Below are positions 51,278 to 58,544 of a stretch of 64,000 bases of DNA, piece after piece. The notes below the pieces were generated by a model. That model was not told the origin of the DNA. It saw nothing but the letters and a program-made list of their open reading frames with translations, and ran no database searches. How positions within the stretch are numbered: the first letter of the stretch is position 1; each line of letters starts with the position of its first letter. Source of the DNA: Mesorhizobium comanense (GTDB lineage: Bacteria > Pseudomonadota > Alphaproteobacteria > Rhizobiales > Rhizobiaceae); assembly GCF_005503535.1 (NCBI RefSeq), contig NZ_SCNN01000017.1:62001-126000 (forward strand), written 5' to 3'. A program made the translations under genes and the position numbers.

Positions 51278-52266
51278 ACGCGGGCCTCCTTGCGCACCTG
51301 GTACTGGTCGATGAACACCGCCAAGATGAGCACCGCACCGATCGCCATCTGCTGGTAGTAGGATTGCACGGCGAGCAGCGTCAGCCCGTTCTGCAGCACG
51401 CCCATGATCAGCGCACCGATCATGGTGCCGAGGATCGAGGCGCGGCCGCCGAACAGATTGGTGCCGCCGATGATCGCCGCCGTGATGGCGGTGAGCTCGT
51501 AATTGATGCCCGCGGTCGGGTCGCCGGCATTGACGCGGGCGGTGAACAGGAGGCCGGCAAGACCGGCAAGCGCCCCCGACAGCGTGTAGATGATGCGGCG
51601 GTGATGCTCGACGCGGATGCCTGCCGCGCGGGCGGCACCCTCGCTATCCCCCAGCGCCAGCGTGTGGCGGCCAAAGCGCGTATAGGCAAGCAGGCAGTGC
51701 GCGACGATGGCCGTCAGCACCAGCAGGATGACCGGCATGGGCACGCCGAACGGCCTCCCTTGCCCGATATAGACGATCTCGGGCGGCAGGCCGTAGATCG
51801 CCCTGCCCTGCGAGATGACCAGCGCCAGCCCGCGCGCCAGGCCCAGCATGCCGAGCGTGACGATGAAGGCCGGCACGAACGCGCGCGTCACCAATTGCCC
51901 GTTGATATGGCCGGCAATGCCGCCGGCGATGATGCAGGCAAGCACCGCCAGCGGCCACGGCCAGCCGAGATTGACGGCGACGAACGCGCCGGCAACCCCC
52001 GACAGCCCCATCACCGAGCCCAGCGACAGGTCGAGCCCGCCCGAGCCGATGACGAAGGTGGCGGCGATCGCCAGCACGCCGATCGTCGAGGTCGCGAGCA
52101 GGATGTTGAGGAAGTTGCTGAGCGACAGGAAATAGGGCGACAGCACCGCCATGACGGCGCTGAGCGCCACCAGCACCAGCAGCGATTCCAGCCGGATGTG
52201 AAGCCGTTCGACGGCCGCGCGCTGCAGCCGGGACCAGAAGCCTGGCTGCGTCATGTCAGATGCCAT
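51274..52266 (-). CDS. Ribose/allose-type sugar ABC transporter permease
   Basis: 330 residues, eight to ten hydrophobic helices. BPD_transp_2 family: LALGDSEGAARAAGIRVEHH is the conserved EAA-like cytoplasmic loop, and GGTNLFGGRASILGTMIGAL the RbsC-type C-terminal signature. Starts MASDMTQPGFW. Co-transcribed with the ATPase. Confidence 0.92.
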   Translation of the reverse strand: MASDMTQPGFWSRLQRAAVERLHIRLESLLVLVALSAVMAVLSPYFLSLSNFLNILLATSTIGVLAIAATFVIGSGGLDLSLGSVMGLSGVAGAFVAVNLGWPWPLAVLACIIAGGIAGHINGQLVTRAFVPAFIVTLGMLGLARGLALVISQGRAIYGLPPEIVYIGQGRPFGVPMPVILLVLTAIVAHCLLAYTRFGRHTLALGDSEGAARAAGIRVEHHRRIIYTLSGALAGLAGLLFTARVNAGDPTAGINYELTAITAAIIGGTNLFGGRASILGTMIGALIMGVLQNGLTLLAVQSYYQQMAIGAVLILAVFIDQYQVRKEARV

Positions 52267-52282
52267 TTCTTTACTCCGGATG

Positions 52283-52378
52283 AGCGAGTAGTAATTAGTA
52301 ATTAGTAAGTAGTAAAAAGTATCCTCAACTACTACCTACTGCTCACTAATCACTAATCACTACTCACTACTCACTTCC
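52283..52378. repeat. Low-complexity TAGTAATTAG / CACTACTCACTA repeats
   Basis: Short direct repeats of GTAGTAATTA and ACTAATCACT in the gap between the permease and binding-protein genes. The two halves are complementary and can form a stem of about 40 nt. It may stabilise the upstream binding-protein mRNA, as REP hairpins do in such operons. Confidence 0.6.
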
Positions 52379-52379
52379 C

Positions 52380-53369
52380 CTACTTCACATATTCCAACAT
52401 CGGTTCCTTGCCGGCGTCGATGACCTCCTTGGTCAGCACCAGGGTCGGCACCGCGATGCTGTCCTCGACCTTCTCGCCGGCGAGCGCCTTCTTGACGTTC
52501 TCGACCGCCTGCTTGCCGACAAGATAGGGCAGCTGCGCGACGGACGCGTTCAAGCGGCCCTCCTTGATCGACTTCACCGCGTCCGAATTGCCGTCGACGC
52601 CGATGATGGTCACCTGCGGCCCCTTGCCGGCGGCGTAGACGGATTCGACCGCGCCCAGCGCCATGCCGTCATTGGCGCAGAAGATGGCGACGAGGTCGGG
52701 ATGCGCCGTCAGCGTGTCGGTGGCGATCGAAGCCGCCTTGCCGCGATCCCAGTCGCCGGGCAGCGAAGCGACGATCTCCAGCCCGGGCGCCAGCTCCTTC
52801 AACTTGTCGGCAAAACCCTTGGCGCGCTTCTCGCCGGTGATGTTGCCCGACAGGCCCTCGATCACCAGCACCGGACCCTTGGCGTCCTTGCCGAGCTTGG
52901 AGGCGAGATATTCGGCCCCTTGCGCGCCGGCGGCATTGTTGTCGGAGCCGATATGGAAGGTCACCTTGATGCCTTCCTTGTCGAGCACCGCCTGGTCGAG
53001 ATTGTTGTCGAGGTCGACGATCTTGACGCCGGCCTCCTGCGCCACCTTCAGGCAGGGCAGAAGGTTGGTCGAGTTGATGGCGGCGGTGATCATGGCCGCC
53101 GGCTTGCGCTCCAGCATGGTGTTGCACAAATTGAGCTGCGGCTCCGCCGCCTGGTCGCTCTCGGCGGCCTGCTCGAAGATCTTGACGCCCGATTCCTTGG
53201 CGCCGGCCTCGACGCCCTGGCTCATCGCGCCCCAGAACGGGTTGGCCAGCGTCTTCATCAGCACGCCGTATTCGCCGTCCTCGGCCTTGGCCGAAGTCGC
53301 GGCGCAAAGCGCCATGGCAACGCCGAAAGCCATCGTAAATCGATTTATCCTGAGAATGAACGCACTCAT
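52380..53369 (-). CDS. Sugar ABC transporter substrate-binding protein
   Basis: 329 residues. GGGAGGAAG lies 4 nt before the ATG. Signal peptide to about residue 29 (SAKA-ED). Type I periplasmic binding protein of the RbsB/AlsB family: GVLMKTLANPFWGAMSQGVE, INSTNLLPCLKVAQEAGVKI, FHIGSDNNAAGAQGAEYLAS, GDWDRGKAASIATDTL, IFCANDGMALGAVESVYAAG. It binds the incoming sugar. A LacI operator lies within its first 12 codons, so the operon is under the adjacent regulator. Confidence 0.93.
   Translation of the reverse strand: MSAFILRINRFTMAFGVAMALCAATSAKAEDGEYGVLMKTLANPFWGAMSQGVEAGAKESGVKIFEQAAESDQAAEPQLNLCNTMLERKPAAMITAAINSTNLLPCLKVAQEAGVKIVDLDNNLDQAVLDKEGIKVTFHIGSDNNAAGAQGAEYLASKLGKDAKGPVLVIEGLSGNITGEKRAKGFADKLKELAPGLEIVASLPGDWDRGKAASIATDTLTAHPDLVAIFCANDGMALGAVESVYAAGKGPQVTIIGVDGNSDAVKSIKEGRLNASVAQLPYLVGKQAVENVKKALAGEKVEDSIAVPTLVLTKEVIDAGKEPMLEYVK
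53336..53347. promoter_or_regulatory. LacI-family operator inside the binding-protein start
   Basis: TAAATCGATTTA, a perfect 12-bp palindrome, lies at codons 8-12 of the binding-protein gene. The same core occurs twice upstream of the LacI gene. Binding here would block elongation or initiation. Confidence 0.65.
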
Positions 53370-53443
53370 GTCTTCCTCCCTGTTGATGTTACCTGCCGCG
53401 AGCCGGGGCCAGGCGCGGCCTTAACCACTGTCGACAATGGGGG

Positions 53444-54535
53444 CTATTGTCGGTTTCCTCCCCCGGAATGCGAGCCGCTGCCTGGCGAGCCAACGGATTC
53501 CCGCATCAAAACCCGGCAGGGTTCGAGCCGCGCCTGCGGCGGCCCCTCCCCGCCCTCGATCCTTGCAAAAAGCGCCTCCATCGCGTGGCCCGCGATCTCG
53601 CGCACCGGCTGCACCACGGCGGCGATGGCCGGCCATGTCACCTGCATCCACTCGGCATCGTCGAAGCCGACCAGCGAAATGTCGTTGGGGCAGTGCCAGC
53701 CGCGCCGGCGGAATTCCGAGAGCGCCACCAGCGTGCCCTTGAGGAACAGCGAATAGACGGCGGTCGGCCGTTCGCCCTTCCCTTCGCCCTGATCCTTGCC
53801 CTCACACGCGTCGAAATAATCGCGCAGCTGCGCCCTGAGCGGGCCGACATCGCTTTCGGCCAGCACGACGTCGATGCGCATGCCGGGCGCCAGCTTCAGC
53901 GCGGCGCCGCGAAAACCGTCAAGACGTGCGCGCACCGTCGCCGCCTGCTCGCCAAGGCCGACGACCAGTATATGGCGGTGGCCCTTGCCGATCAGCTCGC
54001 GCGCCACCTCCGCGCTGGCGGCGGCACTGTCGGCCGAGACGGTGTCGAAGGCATCGTCCGACAGCACACGGTCGATCAGCACGCCGGTCATGCCGTTGGC
54101 CTTCATGAATTCGGCCGCCGGACCGTGCTCGTTGCGCACCGGCGCCAGCACCACGCCGGCGACGCGCCAGTCATGCATGCGGGCGAGGATTTCCTTTTCG
54201 CGCGCTTCCGATTCGCGGCTCGACGCGGCCACCAGCGTGTAGCCGCGCTGCTCGGCCAGTCCTTCGAGCTCGGTGATCATCTGGCCGAAGAACTCGCTTT
54301 CGAACTCGGGCATGATGGCGCCGATGATGCGGCGTTTGGCGCGGCGCATGTCCGACGCCAGCGGATCGACGCGGTAGCCCAACTGCTCGACGGCGTCGAA
54401 GACGCGCTGGGCATTCTCCGGCTTGACCGTGGTGACGCCGGCCAGCACCTTGGAGACGGTGGCCGCCGACACGCCGGCACGGCTCGCCACGTCGTGGATC
54501 GACGACCGCCGCTGCTGGTCCTGCCTACGTGCCAT
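53444..54535 (-). CDS. LacI-family transcriptional regulator
   Basis: 363 residues from the ATG at 54535, with GGGGAGGAGG 4 nt upstream. N-terminal HTH SSIHDVASRAGVSAATVSKV and hinge LAGVTTVKPENAQRV, then a periplasmic-binding-like sugar sensor (IIGAIMPEFESEFFGQMITE, SVVGFDD-type LVGFDDAEWMQVTWP). A Gly/Glu/Lys insert GKDQGEGKGERP lies near residue 265. Divergent from the dehydrogenase gene. Controls the sugar operon through the TAAATCGATTTA sites. Confidence 0.93.
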   Translation of the reverse strand: MARRQDQQRRSSIHDVASRAGVSAATVSKVLAGVTTVKPENAQRVFDAVEQLGYRVDPLASDMRRAKRRIIGAIMPEFESEFFGQMITELEGLAEQRGYTLVAASSRESEAREKEILARMHDWRVAGVVLAPVRNEHGPAAEFMKANGMTGVLIDRVLSDDAFDTVSADSAAASAEVARELIGKGHRHILVVGLGEQAATVRARLDGFRGAALKLAPGMRIDVVLAESDVGPLRAQLRDYFDACEGKDQGEGKGERPTAVYSLFLKGTLVALSEFRRRGWHCPNDISLVGFDDAEWMQVTWPAIAAVVQPVREIAGHAMEALFARIEGGEGPPQARLEPCRVLMRESVGSPGSGSHSGGGNRQ

Positions 54536-54589
54536 AAAACCTCCTCCCCGAGGCGCGGACATCAGCATTTTGCCCGCTGCCAAAATGAG

Positions 54590-54622
54590 TAAATCGATTT
54601 TTCGCAGTTGTAAATCGGTTCA
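54590..54622. promoter_or_regulatory. Tandem LacI-type operators
   Basis: TAAATCGATTTT (54590-54601) and TAAATCGGTTCA (54611-54622), 21 bp apart, between the divergent LacI and dehydrogenase genes. They share the core of the site at 53336. Confidence 0.65.
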
Positions 54623-54679
54623 TCGGCGGTAAATTATCGGCGAAAGACGCGCACTTCGAGCGCGCCGGGAGGAAATGTC

Positions 54680-55711
54680 ATGCCGAACAAGGATTTGCCG
54701 CTGGTCATCAGCGCGCCGGAACCGCGCACGCTCGACCTGATCTTCACGCCGCCGCAGCTGGCGCGGCTCAAGGCCGGCTACCGCATCGTCGAGACGACGG
54801 CGGATGGCGTGGCGAAGCTGCCCAGCGAAACGCTTGCCGAGGCGCGCTACATCATCGGCCAGCCGCCGATCTCGCCGCAGACGCTCGAGCAGATGAAGTC
54901 GCTGCGCTGTGTCTTCAACGTCGAGACCAACCTCCTCAACAACATGCCCTACGAGACGCTGTTCGCGCGCGGCATCCATGTCGTCACGACAGGCCTGGTC
55001 TTCGCCGAGCCGGTGGCCGAACTCGGCCTTGCCATGGCGCTGAACCTCGCCCGCGACATCGTCGATGCCGACCTCGCCTTCCGGCAGGGCAAGGAATTGT
55101 GGGGCGGCGACGGCAATCTGACGGCGCGTCTCTTGTCGGGCGCCGATGTCGGCATCATCGGCTTCGGCGATCTCGGCCGCGCACTGAACCGCCTGCTGAC
55201 CGGCTTCCGCACCCGCACAAAAGTCTTCGATCCCTGGCTGCCGCCGTCGATCCTGATGGACAATGGCGTTGAGCCGGCCTCGCTCGACGATGTCCTGTCC
55301 TCGAGCGACTTCGTCTTCGTCGTCGCCTCGGTGACCTCGGAGAACCAGGGCTTTCTCGGCACCGACGCCTTTGCCTCGATGCGCAAGGGCGCCGCCTTCA
55401 TCCTGCTCAGCCGCGCCGGCGTCGTCGATTTTCCAGCCCTGATGGCAGCCGTGAAAAGCGGCCATATCGTCGCCGCCAGCGACGTCTTCCCGGAAGAGCC
55501 GCTGGCCCCGGATCACCCCGTGCGCGCCATCCCCGGCTTCCTGCGCTCGGCCCACCGCGCCGGCGCGCTCGACATCGCCTTCAAGCGCATGGGCGACATG
55601 GTGCTGGAGGACATGGACCTGATCGATCGCGGCCTGCCGCCGCTGCGCTCCAAGCGCGCCGAGCGCGAAACGGTGTCGAGGATGCGCTCCAAGCCGTCGG
55701 ACAGGAACTGA
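54680..55711 (+). CDS. D-isomer-specific 2-hydroxyacid dehydrogenase
   Basis: 343 residues. GGGAGGA lies before the ATG. NAD-binding domain with GADVGIIGFGDLGRALNRLL, DPWLPPS, then VASVTSENQGFL with the catalytic Arg region, LLSRAGVVDFPALMAAVKSG, AASDVFPEEPLAPDHPVRAI and RSAHRAGA as the catalytic His segment. Reduces or oxidises a 2-hydroxy/keto acid, probably in the sugar pathway under the divergent LacI regulator. The operators at 54590-54622 could control it too. Confidence 0.92.
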   Translation: MPNKDLPLVISAPEPRTLDLIFTPPQLARLKAGYRIVETTADGVAKLPSETLAEARYIIGQPPISPQTLEQMKSLRCVFNVETNLLNNMPYETLFARGIHVVTTGLVFAEPVAELGLAMALNLARDIVDADLAFRQGKELWGGDGNLTARLLSGADVGIIGFGDLGRALNRLLTGFRTRTKVFDPWLPPSILMDNGVEPASLDDVLSSSDFVFVVASVTSENQGFLGTDAFASMRKGAAFILLSRAGVVDFPALMAAVKSGHIVAASDVFPEEPLAPDHPVRAIPGFLRSAHRAGALDIAFKRMGDMVLEDMDLIDRGLPPLRSKRAERETVSRMRSKPSDRN

Positions 55712-55906
55712 CGGCGGAGCGGAAAGACTCGTCCGCGCGCGTCAGGGTCCGTCCGGCGGCTTTTTCTGCGACCGAGAGCGGCAACAACGCGGCACATAAT
55801 TGTCGGCTTACTGCGGAATCCAAGCCATTCTCTCCCCTTTTTGTGGGATTTTGGCACCGGCACGTCCGTAAATCAGTTGATGCCGAGGGGTCAGCACCAG
55901 AAACGT

Positions 55907-55912
55907 TTGACA
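55907..55912 (+). promoter_or_regulatory. TTGACA -35 element before micropeptide copies 3 and 4
   Basis: TTGACATGAACTTTTCCC, ending 55 nt before the ATG at 55968. TATGCA at 55935 is the nearest -10 candidate, but the spacing is long. Confidence 0.4.
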
Positions 55913-55967
55913 TGAACTTTTCCCGCGCGTCTCCTATGCAGGTCAACGTTGAACCAGGGGGAATGAA

Positions 55968-56063
55968 ATGAAGAAGAATTATTTGAAGCCGACGCTTATC
56001 AAGCGACAGAAGCTGTCTACGGTCACCGCTCAGCTTTGTCCGATTTCGAAGTGCCCGGACTAG
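55968..56063 (+). CDS. Micropeptide, RiPP-leader-like family, copy 3
   Basis: 31 residues. GGGGGA lies 6 nt before the ATG. Leader MKKNYLKPTL, then RQKLSTVTA. Tail QLCPISKCPD carries two Cys five apart, unlike copies 1, 2 and 5. It shares the Cys-Pro-x-Ser-Lys pattern with copy 4, 98 nt downstream. The paired Cys could form a disulfide or thioether. No maturation genes adjoin. The nearest genes are a dehydrogenase and two HTH regulators. Confidence 0.72.
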   Translation: MKKNYLKPTLIKRQKLSTVTAQLCPISKCPD

Positions 56064-56161
56064 TTCGTGCTCCCGCGGGGCGCTCTTTTGAAGGACTGGG
56101 GCGTTTTACGGAAAACAGCGAACCGCTCTATCTCGGGCATATCGAGGCGAAGGGGAATTAG

Positions 56162-56254
56162 ATGAAGAAGACCTATCAGAAGCCGCTTCTGGTGAAGCGC
56201 GACAAGCTGTCGGTGGTGACGGCGTTCTGCCCCATGTCAAAGAGTTGCGGCTGA
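56162..56254 (+). CDS. Micropeptide, RiPP-leader-like family, copy 4
   Basis: 30 residues. AAGGGG lies 8-9 nt before the ATG. Leader MKKTYQKPLL, then RDKLSVVTA. Tail FCPMSKSCG has two Cys six apart and repeats the CP-x-SK motif of copy 3. Probably co-transcribed with copy 3, since no separate TTGACA is present. Followed by two strong stem-loops (56354-56432), the second with a T run. Confidence 0.72.
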   Translation: MKKTYQKPLLVKRDKLSVVTAFCPMSKSCG

Positions 56255-56353
56255 TCCGGCATTTGGGCCGACGCCGTATCTGCCTGACAAAGACCGTCTC
56301 TCCGGGGGTGGCGGCCTTTCCGTCGTGATGGAACGATCGTCCCGCTGGGATGT

Positions 56354-56432
56354 TCTGGACTAGGCCCGGGCGGTGGGACGCCCGGCCTACTCCAGAAGGC
56401 CCGTCGCGATTCGCGTCGGCGGCGGGCCTTTT
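56354..56432 (+). terminator. Two stacked hairpins ending in a terminator
   Basis: 56354-56396 folds into a stem of about 17 bp (TCTGGA / TCCAGA and TAGGC / GCCTA arms around GTGGGA). It is followed at 56396-56432 by AAGGCCCG pairing with CGGGCCTT plus TT. It closes the micropeptide transcript. The first stem may be a processing or stability element. Confidence 0.65.
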
Positions 56433-56565
56433 CATTGCCTGCTTTCCATTACCTGCCTGCGCTTTTTCCTGCCTGCGATCGATATTGGCCAAAGGTCCTA
56501 TGCGCGGATGTCTGCGGATCGTGTGATTGGTATGATAAATACGATATAAGCTATCGCTTAAATAA

Positions 56566-56621
56566 CTGGTTCGCCCAATATCTGGTTCGCCCAGTATCTG
56601 GTTCGCCCAGTATCTGGTTCG
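56566..56621. repeat. 3.5 tandem 16-bp repeats upstream of an HTH gene
   Basis: Units of CTGGTTCGCCCA(A/G)TAT at 56566, 56582 and 56598, and a half unit at 56614. Just before them is TAAGC-TATC-GCTTA (56547-56560). The array ends 25 nt before the regulator start, a likely operator region. Confidence 0.7.
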
Positions 56622-56645
56622 TACGTCAATCTCGGGGATGATGTC

Positions 56646-57383
56646 GTGCCAATTCGCGAAAACCTCGCCGCCAATCTCAGGCGGCTGGTCAAAAGCCATG
56701 AATCGGTGAGCGCGGTCTGCCGCGGCATCGGCATCAGCCGCACCCAGTTCGACCGCTACCTGCAAGGGCGGACCGTTCCCAACAAGGTCACGGCCAGGCT
56801 GATCTGCGACTATTTCGGCATCGACGAGAACGAATTGTACCGCGAGCCCATGGCGGCGGACGATGACGGACACGCTTCGCTGCGCCACAGGCTCTATGAA
56901 AACCTCGTGCGTCCGCCCTCGCCCGCCCTCGCCGGCGGCACCTATTTCACCTATTTTTCGGTTCCCGGCCGCGCCGACCTGCTGATGCGCTCGGTTACCT
57001 TCGTGCGGCGCGAGGCCGAACTGGTCACCTTCAGGCGGGTGACGCGATGGGCTCCAGGCGAAGGCCGGGGCGCCGCGCGGGTGCCCGGCAACCATTACGG
57101 GGTGGTGATCTCGCGCCTCAACTGGATCTATTTCAGCGCCCTGAACAGCCGCCAGACCAGCGAGCCCTCGATCATAGCCGTGCAGTGGGCGCCGATTTCG
57201 GAGCCAGTCCTGATCGGCAGGGCCATGGTGCTGACCGGATCCGGCCCGGCCTTCGTCTCCGCCATCATGCGCCAGGACCTCACCAGGATCAGCCGGCGGC
57301 AGGCGATGCGCATGGCCCATATCGTCAAGGCCGATGATCCGGCCGTCGATCAGCTTGTGGTCAGCCTGATGCGCGAGGGGTAA
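56646..57383 (+). CDS. XRE-type HTH transcriptional regulator
   Basis: 245 residues from a GTG at 56646 with GGGGATGA upstream. N-terminal HTH: NLAANLRRLVKSHESVSAVC, GIGISRTQFDRYLQGRTVPN and TARLICDYFGIDENELY. The rest (residues 80-245) is a sensor-like domain of unknown type (FTYFSVPGRADLLMRSVTFV, GNHYGVVISRLNWIYF). Immediately followed by a GntR gene with 3 nt between. Downstream of the 16-bp repeat array, which it may bind. Confidence 0.8.
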   Translation: MPIRENLAANLRRLVKSHESVSAVCRGIGISRTQFDRYLQGRTVPNKVTARLICDYFGIDENELYREPMAADDDGHASLRHRLYENLVRPPSPALAGGTYFTYFSVPGRADLLMRSVTFVRREAELVTFRRVTRWAPGEGRGAARVPGNHYGVVISRLNWIYFSALNSRQTSEPSIIAVQWAPISEPVLIGRAMVLTGSGPAFVSAIMRQDLTRISRRQAMRMAHIVKADDPAVDQLVVSLMREG

Positions 57384-57386
57384 GGT

Positions 57387-58082
57387 GTGCCGGCACAACA
57401 AGGGCTGGCGATGCTCAACAGTTTCGACTACGGCGGCAAGGAAGCCGATATCGTCCGCGCGCTGGAGGAAGACATCATCTTCGGCAGGCTGGCGCCGGGC
57501 ACGCGGCTGGTCGAGGACGCGCTGCTCGCCCGCTTCCCGGTTTCGCGCCACGCCATAAGGCAGGCGCTCTACCAGCTGGAAAGGCTGGGCATCGTCACGC
57601 GCGAGCGCAACAAGGGCGCCATGGTGCGGCGTCTGTCGCCGCAGGAAGTGCGCCAGATCTACGAGGTGCGCGAAATGCTACAGCGCCAGGCCGCGCTGAT
57701 GATCCGGCTGCCGGCGAGCGGCGCGCTGATCGCCGAACTGACGGAAATCCACCAAATCTACAGCCGCCATGTCGATGCCGGCTACCTGCGCGGCATCCAC
57801 GAGGCCAACGACCGCTTCCACCTCACCATGTTCTCGGCCTGCGGCAACGCCTATCTCGTCTCTTCGATCGAACACTACATGCGCCTCAGCCTGCCGGTGC
57901 GAGCGAACTCCTTGGCTGACCGGGAAAAGCTCGAAATCTCGCGCCAGCACCATCTCATGATGATCGAGGCGCTGAAGCGCGGCGACAACTGGGTGCTGGC
58001 CCAGCTCTGCGTCGACCATCTGCAGCCGAGCAAGGCGTTCTATCTGCGGGAAGTCGAGACGGGGGCGGCAGATGCGGATTAG
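57387..58082 (+). CDS. GntR-family regulator (FCD type)
   Basis: 231 residues from a GTG at 57387, with GAGGGGTAAGG just before it. N-terminal winged HTH (VRALEEDIIFGRLAPGTRLV, LLARFPVSRHAIRQALYQLE, RLGIVTRERNKGAMVRR), then a helical FCD domain with metal-binding His at HEANDRFHLTMFSACGN and RQHHLMMIEALKRGD. Ligand probably an organic acid, as in the family. Co-transcribed with the XRE-type gene. Confidence 0.9.
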   Translation: MPAQQGLAMLNSFDYGGKEADIVRALEEDIIFGRLAPGTRLVEDALLARFPVSRHAIRQALYQLERLGIVTRERNKGAMVRRLSPQEVRQIYEVREMLQRQAALMIRLPASGALIAELTEIHQIYSRHVDAGYLRGIHEANDRFHLTMFSACGNAYLVSSIEHYMRLSLPVRANSLADREKLEISRQHHLMMIEALKRGDNWVLAQLCVDHLQPSKAFYLREVETGAADAD

Positions 58083-58155
58083 GTGATCCAAGGAGAGCCG
58101 TGAAAGGGTCTCCGTCTGGAACTGGCTGATTCCGCTGTATCAGGGCCATTGTCTT

Positions 58156-58342
58156 ATGCCGCGTTGGTCGACCCCCACTCCGTCTCGGCTTCGCCGAGCC
58201 ACCTCTCCCCCGATCGACGGGGGAGAGGAAAGGCGCCATGCTTTTTTGCGCTCGACACTCGTCCAGCAAGGCTCCCTTCCTTTCCCTCCGGAGGGGGGGG
58301 AAAGGTGGCGCTGCGAAGCAGCGACGGATTGGGGGAACCACA
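58156..58342. repeat. 185-bp intergenic repeat element
   Basis: Third copy, same orientation as 41352-41542, with CTCCCCCGATCGACGGGGGAG and the GCGACGGATTGGGGGAACCA end. The gap 58083-58544 has no gene. Confidence 0.85.
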
Positions 58343-58544
58343 TGACAATCAAGCCTGGCAGCCGATGATCGCTCATGTCGTTACTCCTAAAAGCACCGGC
58401 AGCAGCAAGTGCAAGGCCCGCAACCTCGTCGAACGCATCTTCAACAGGCTAAGCAATTCCATCGCATCGCAGCTCGACATGACCCGTCGGCAGAAAGCTA
58501 CTCGCCTCCATCCGTATTTGGCTACGCAGCAGCGAGCCTACGCC

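Noticed and set aside
10963..56254. Classical lasso-peptide cluster
   Set aside because: No asparagine-synthetase-like cyclase, transglutaminase-like protease or RRE gene is present, and the tails lack Asp/Glu at positions 7-9. Only the leader pattern fits, so no lasso product is claimed.
56106..57551. Long minus-strand frame across micropeptide copy 4 and the XRE-type gene
   Set aside because: No family motif. The plus strand carries an HTH gene with proper start signals and terminators.
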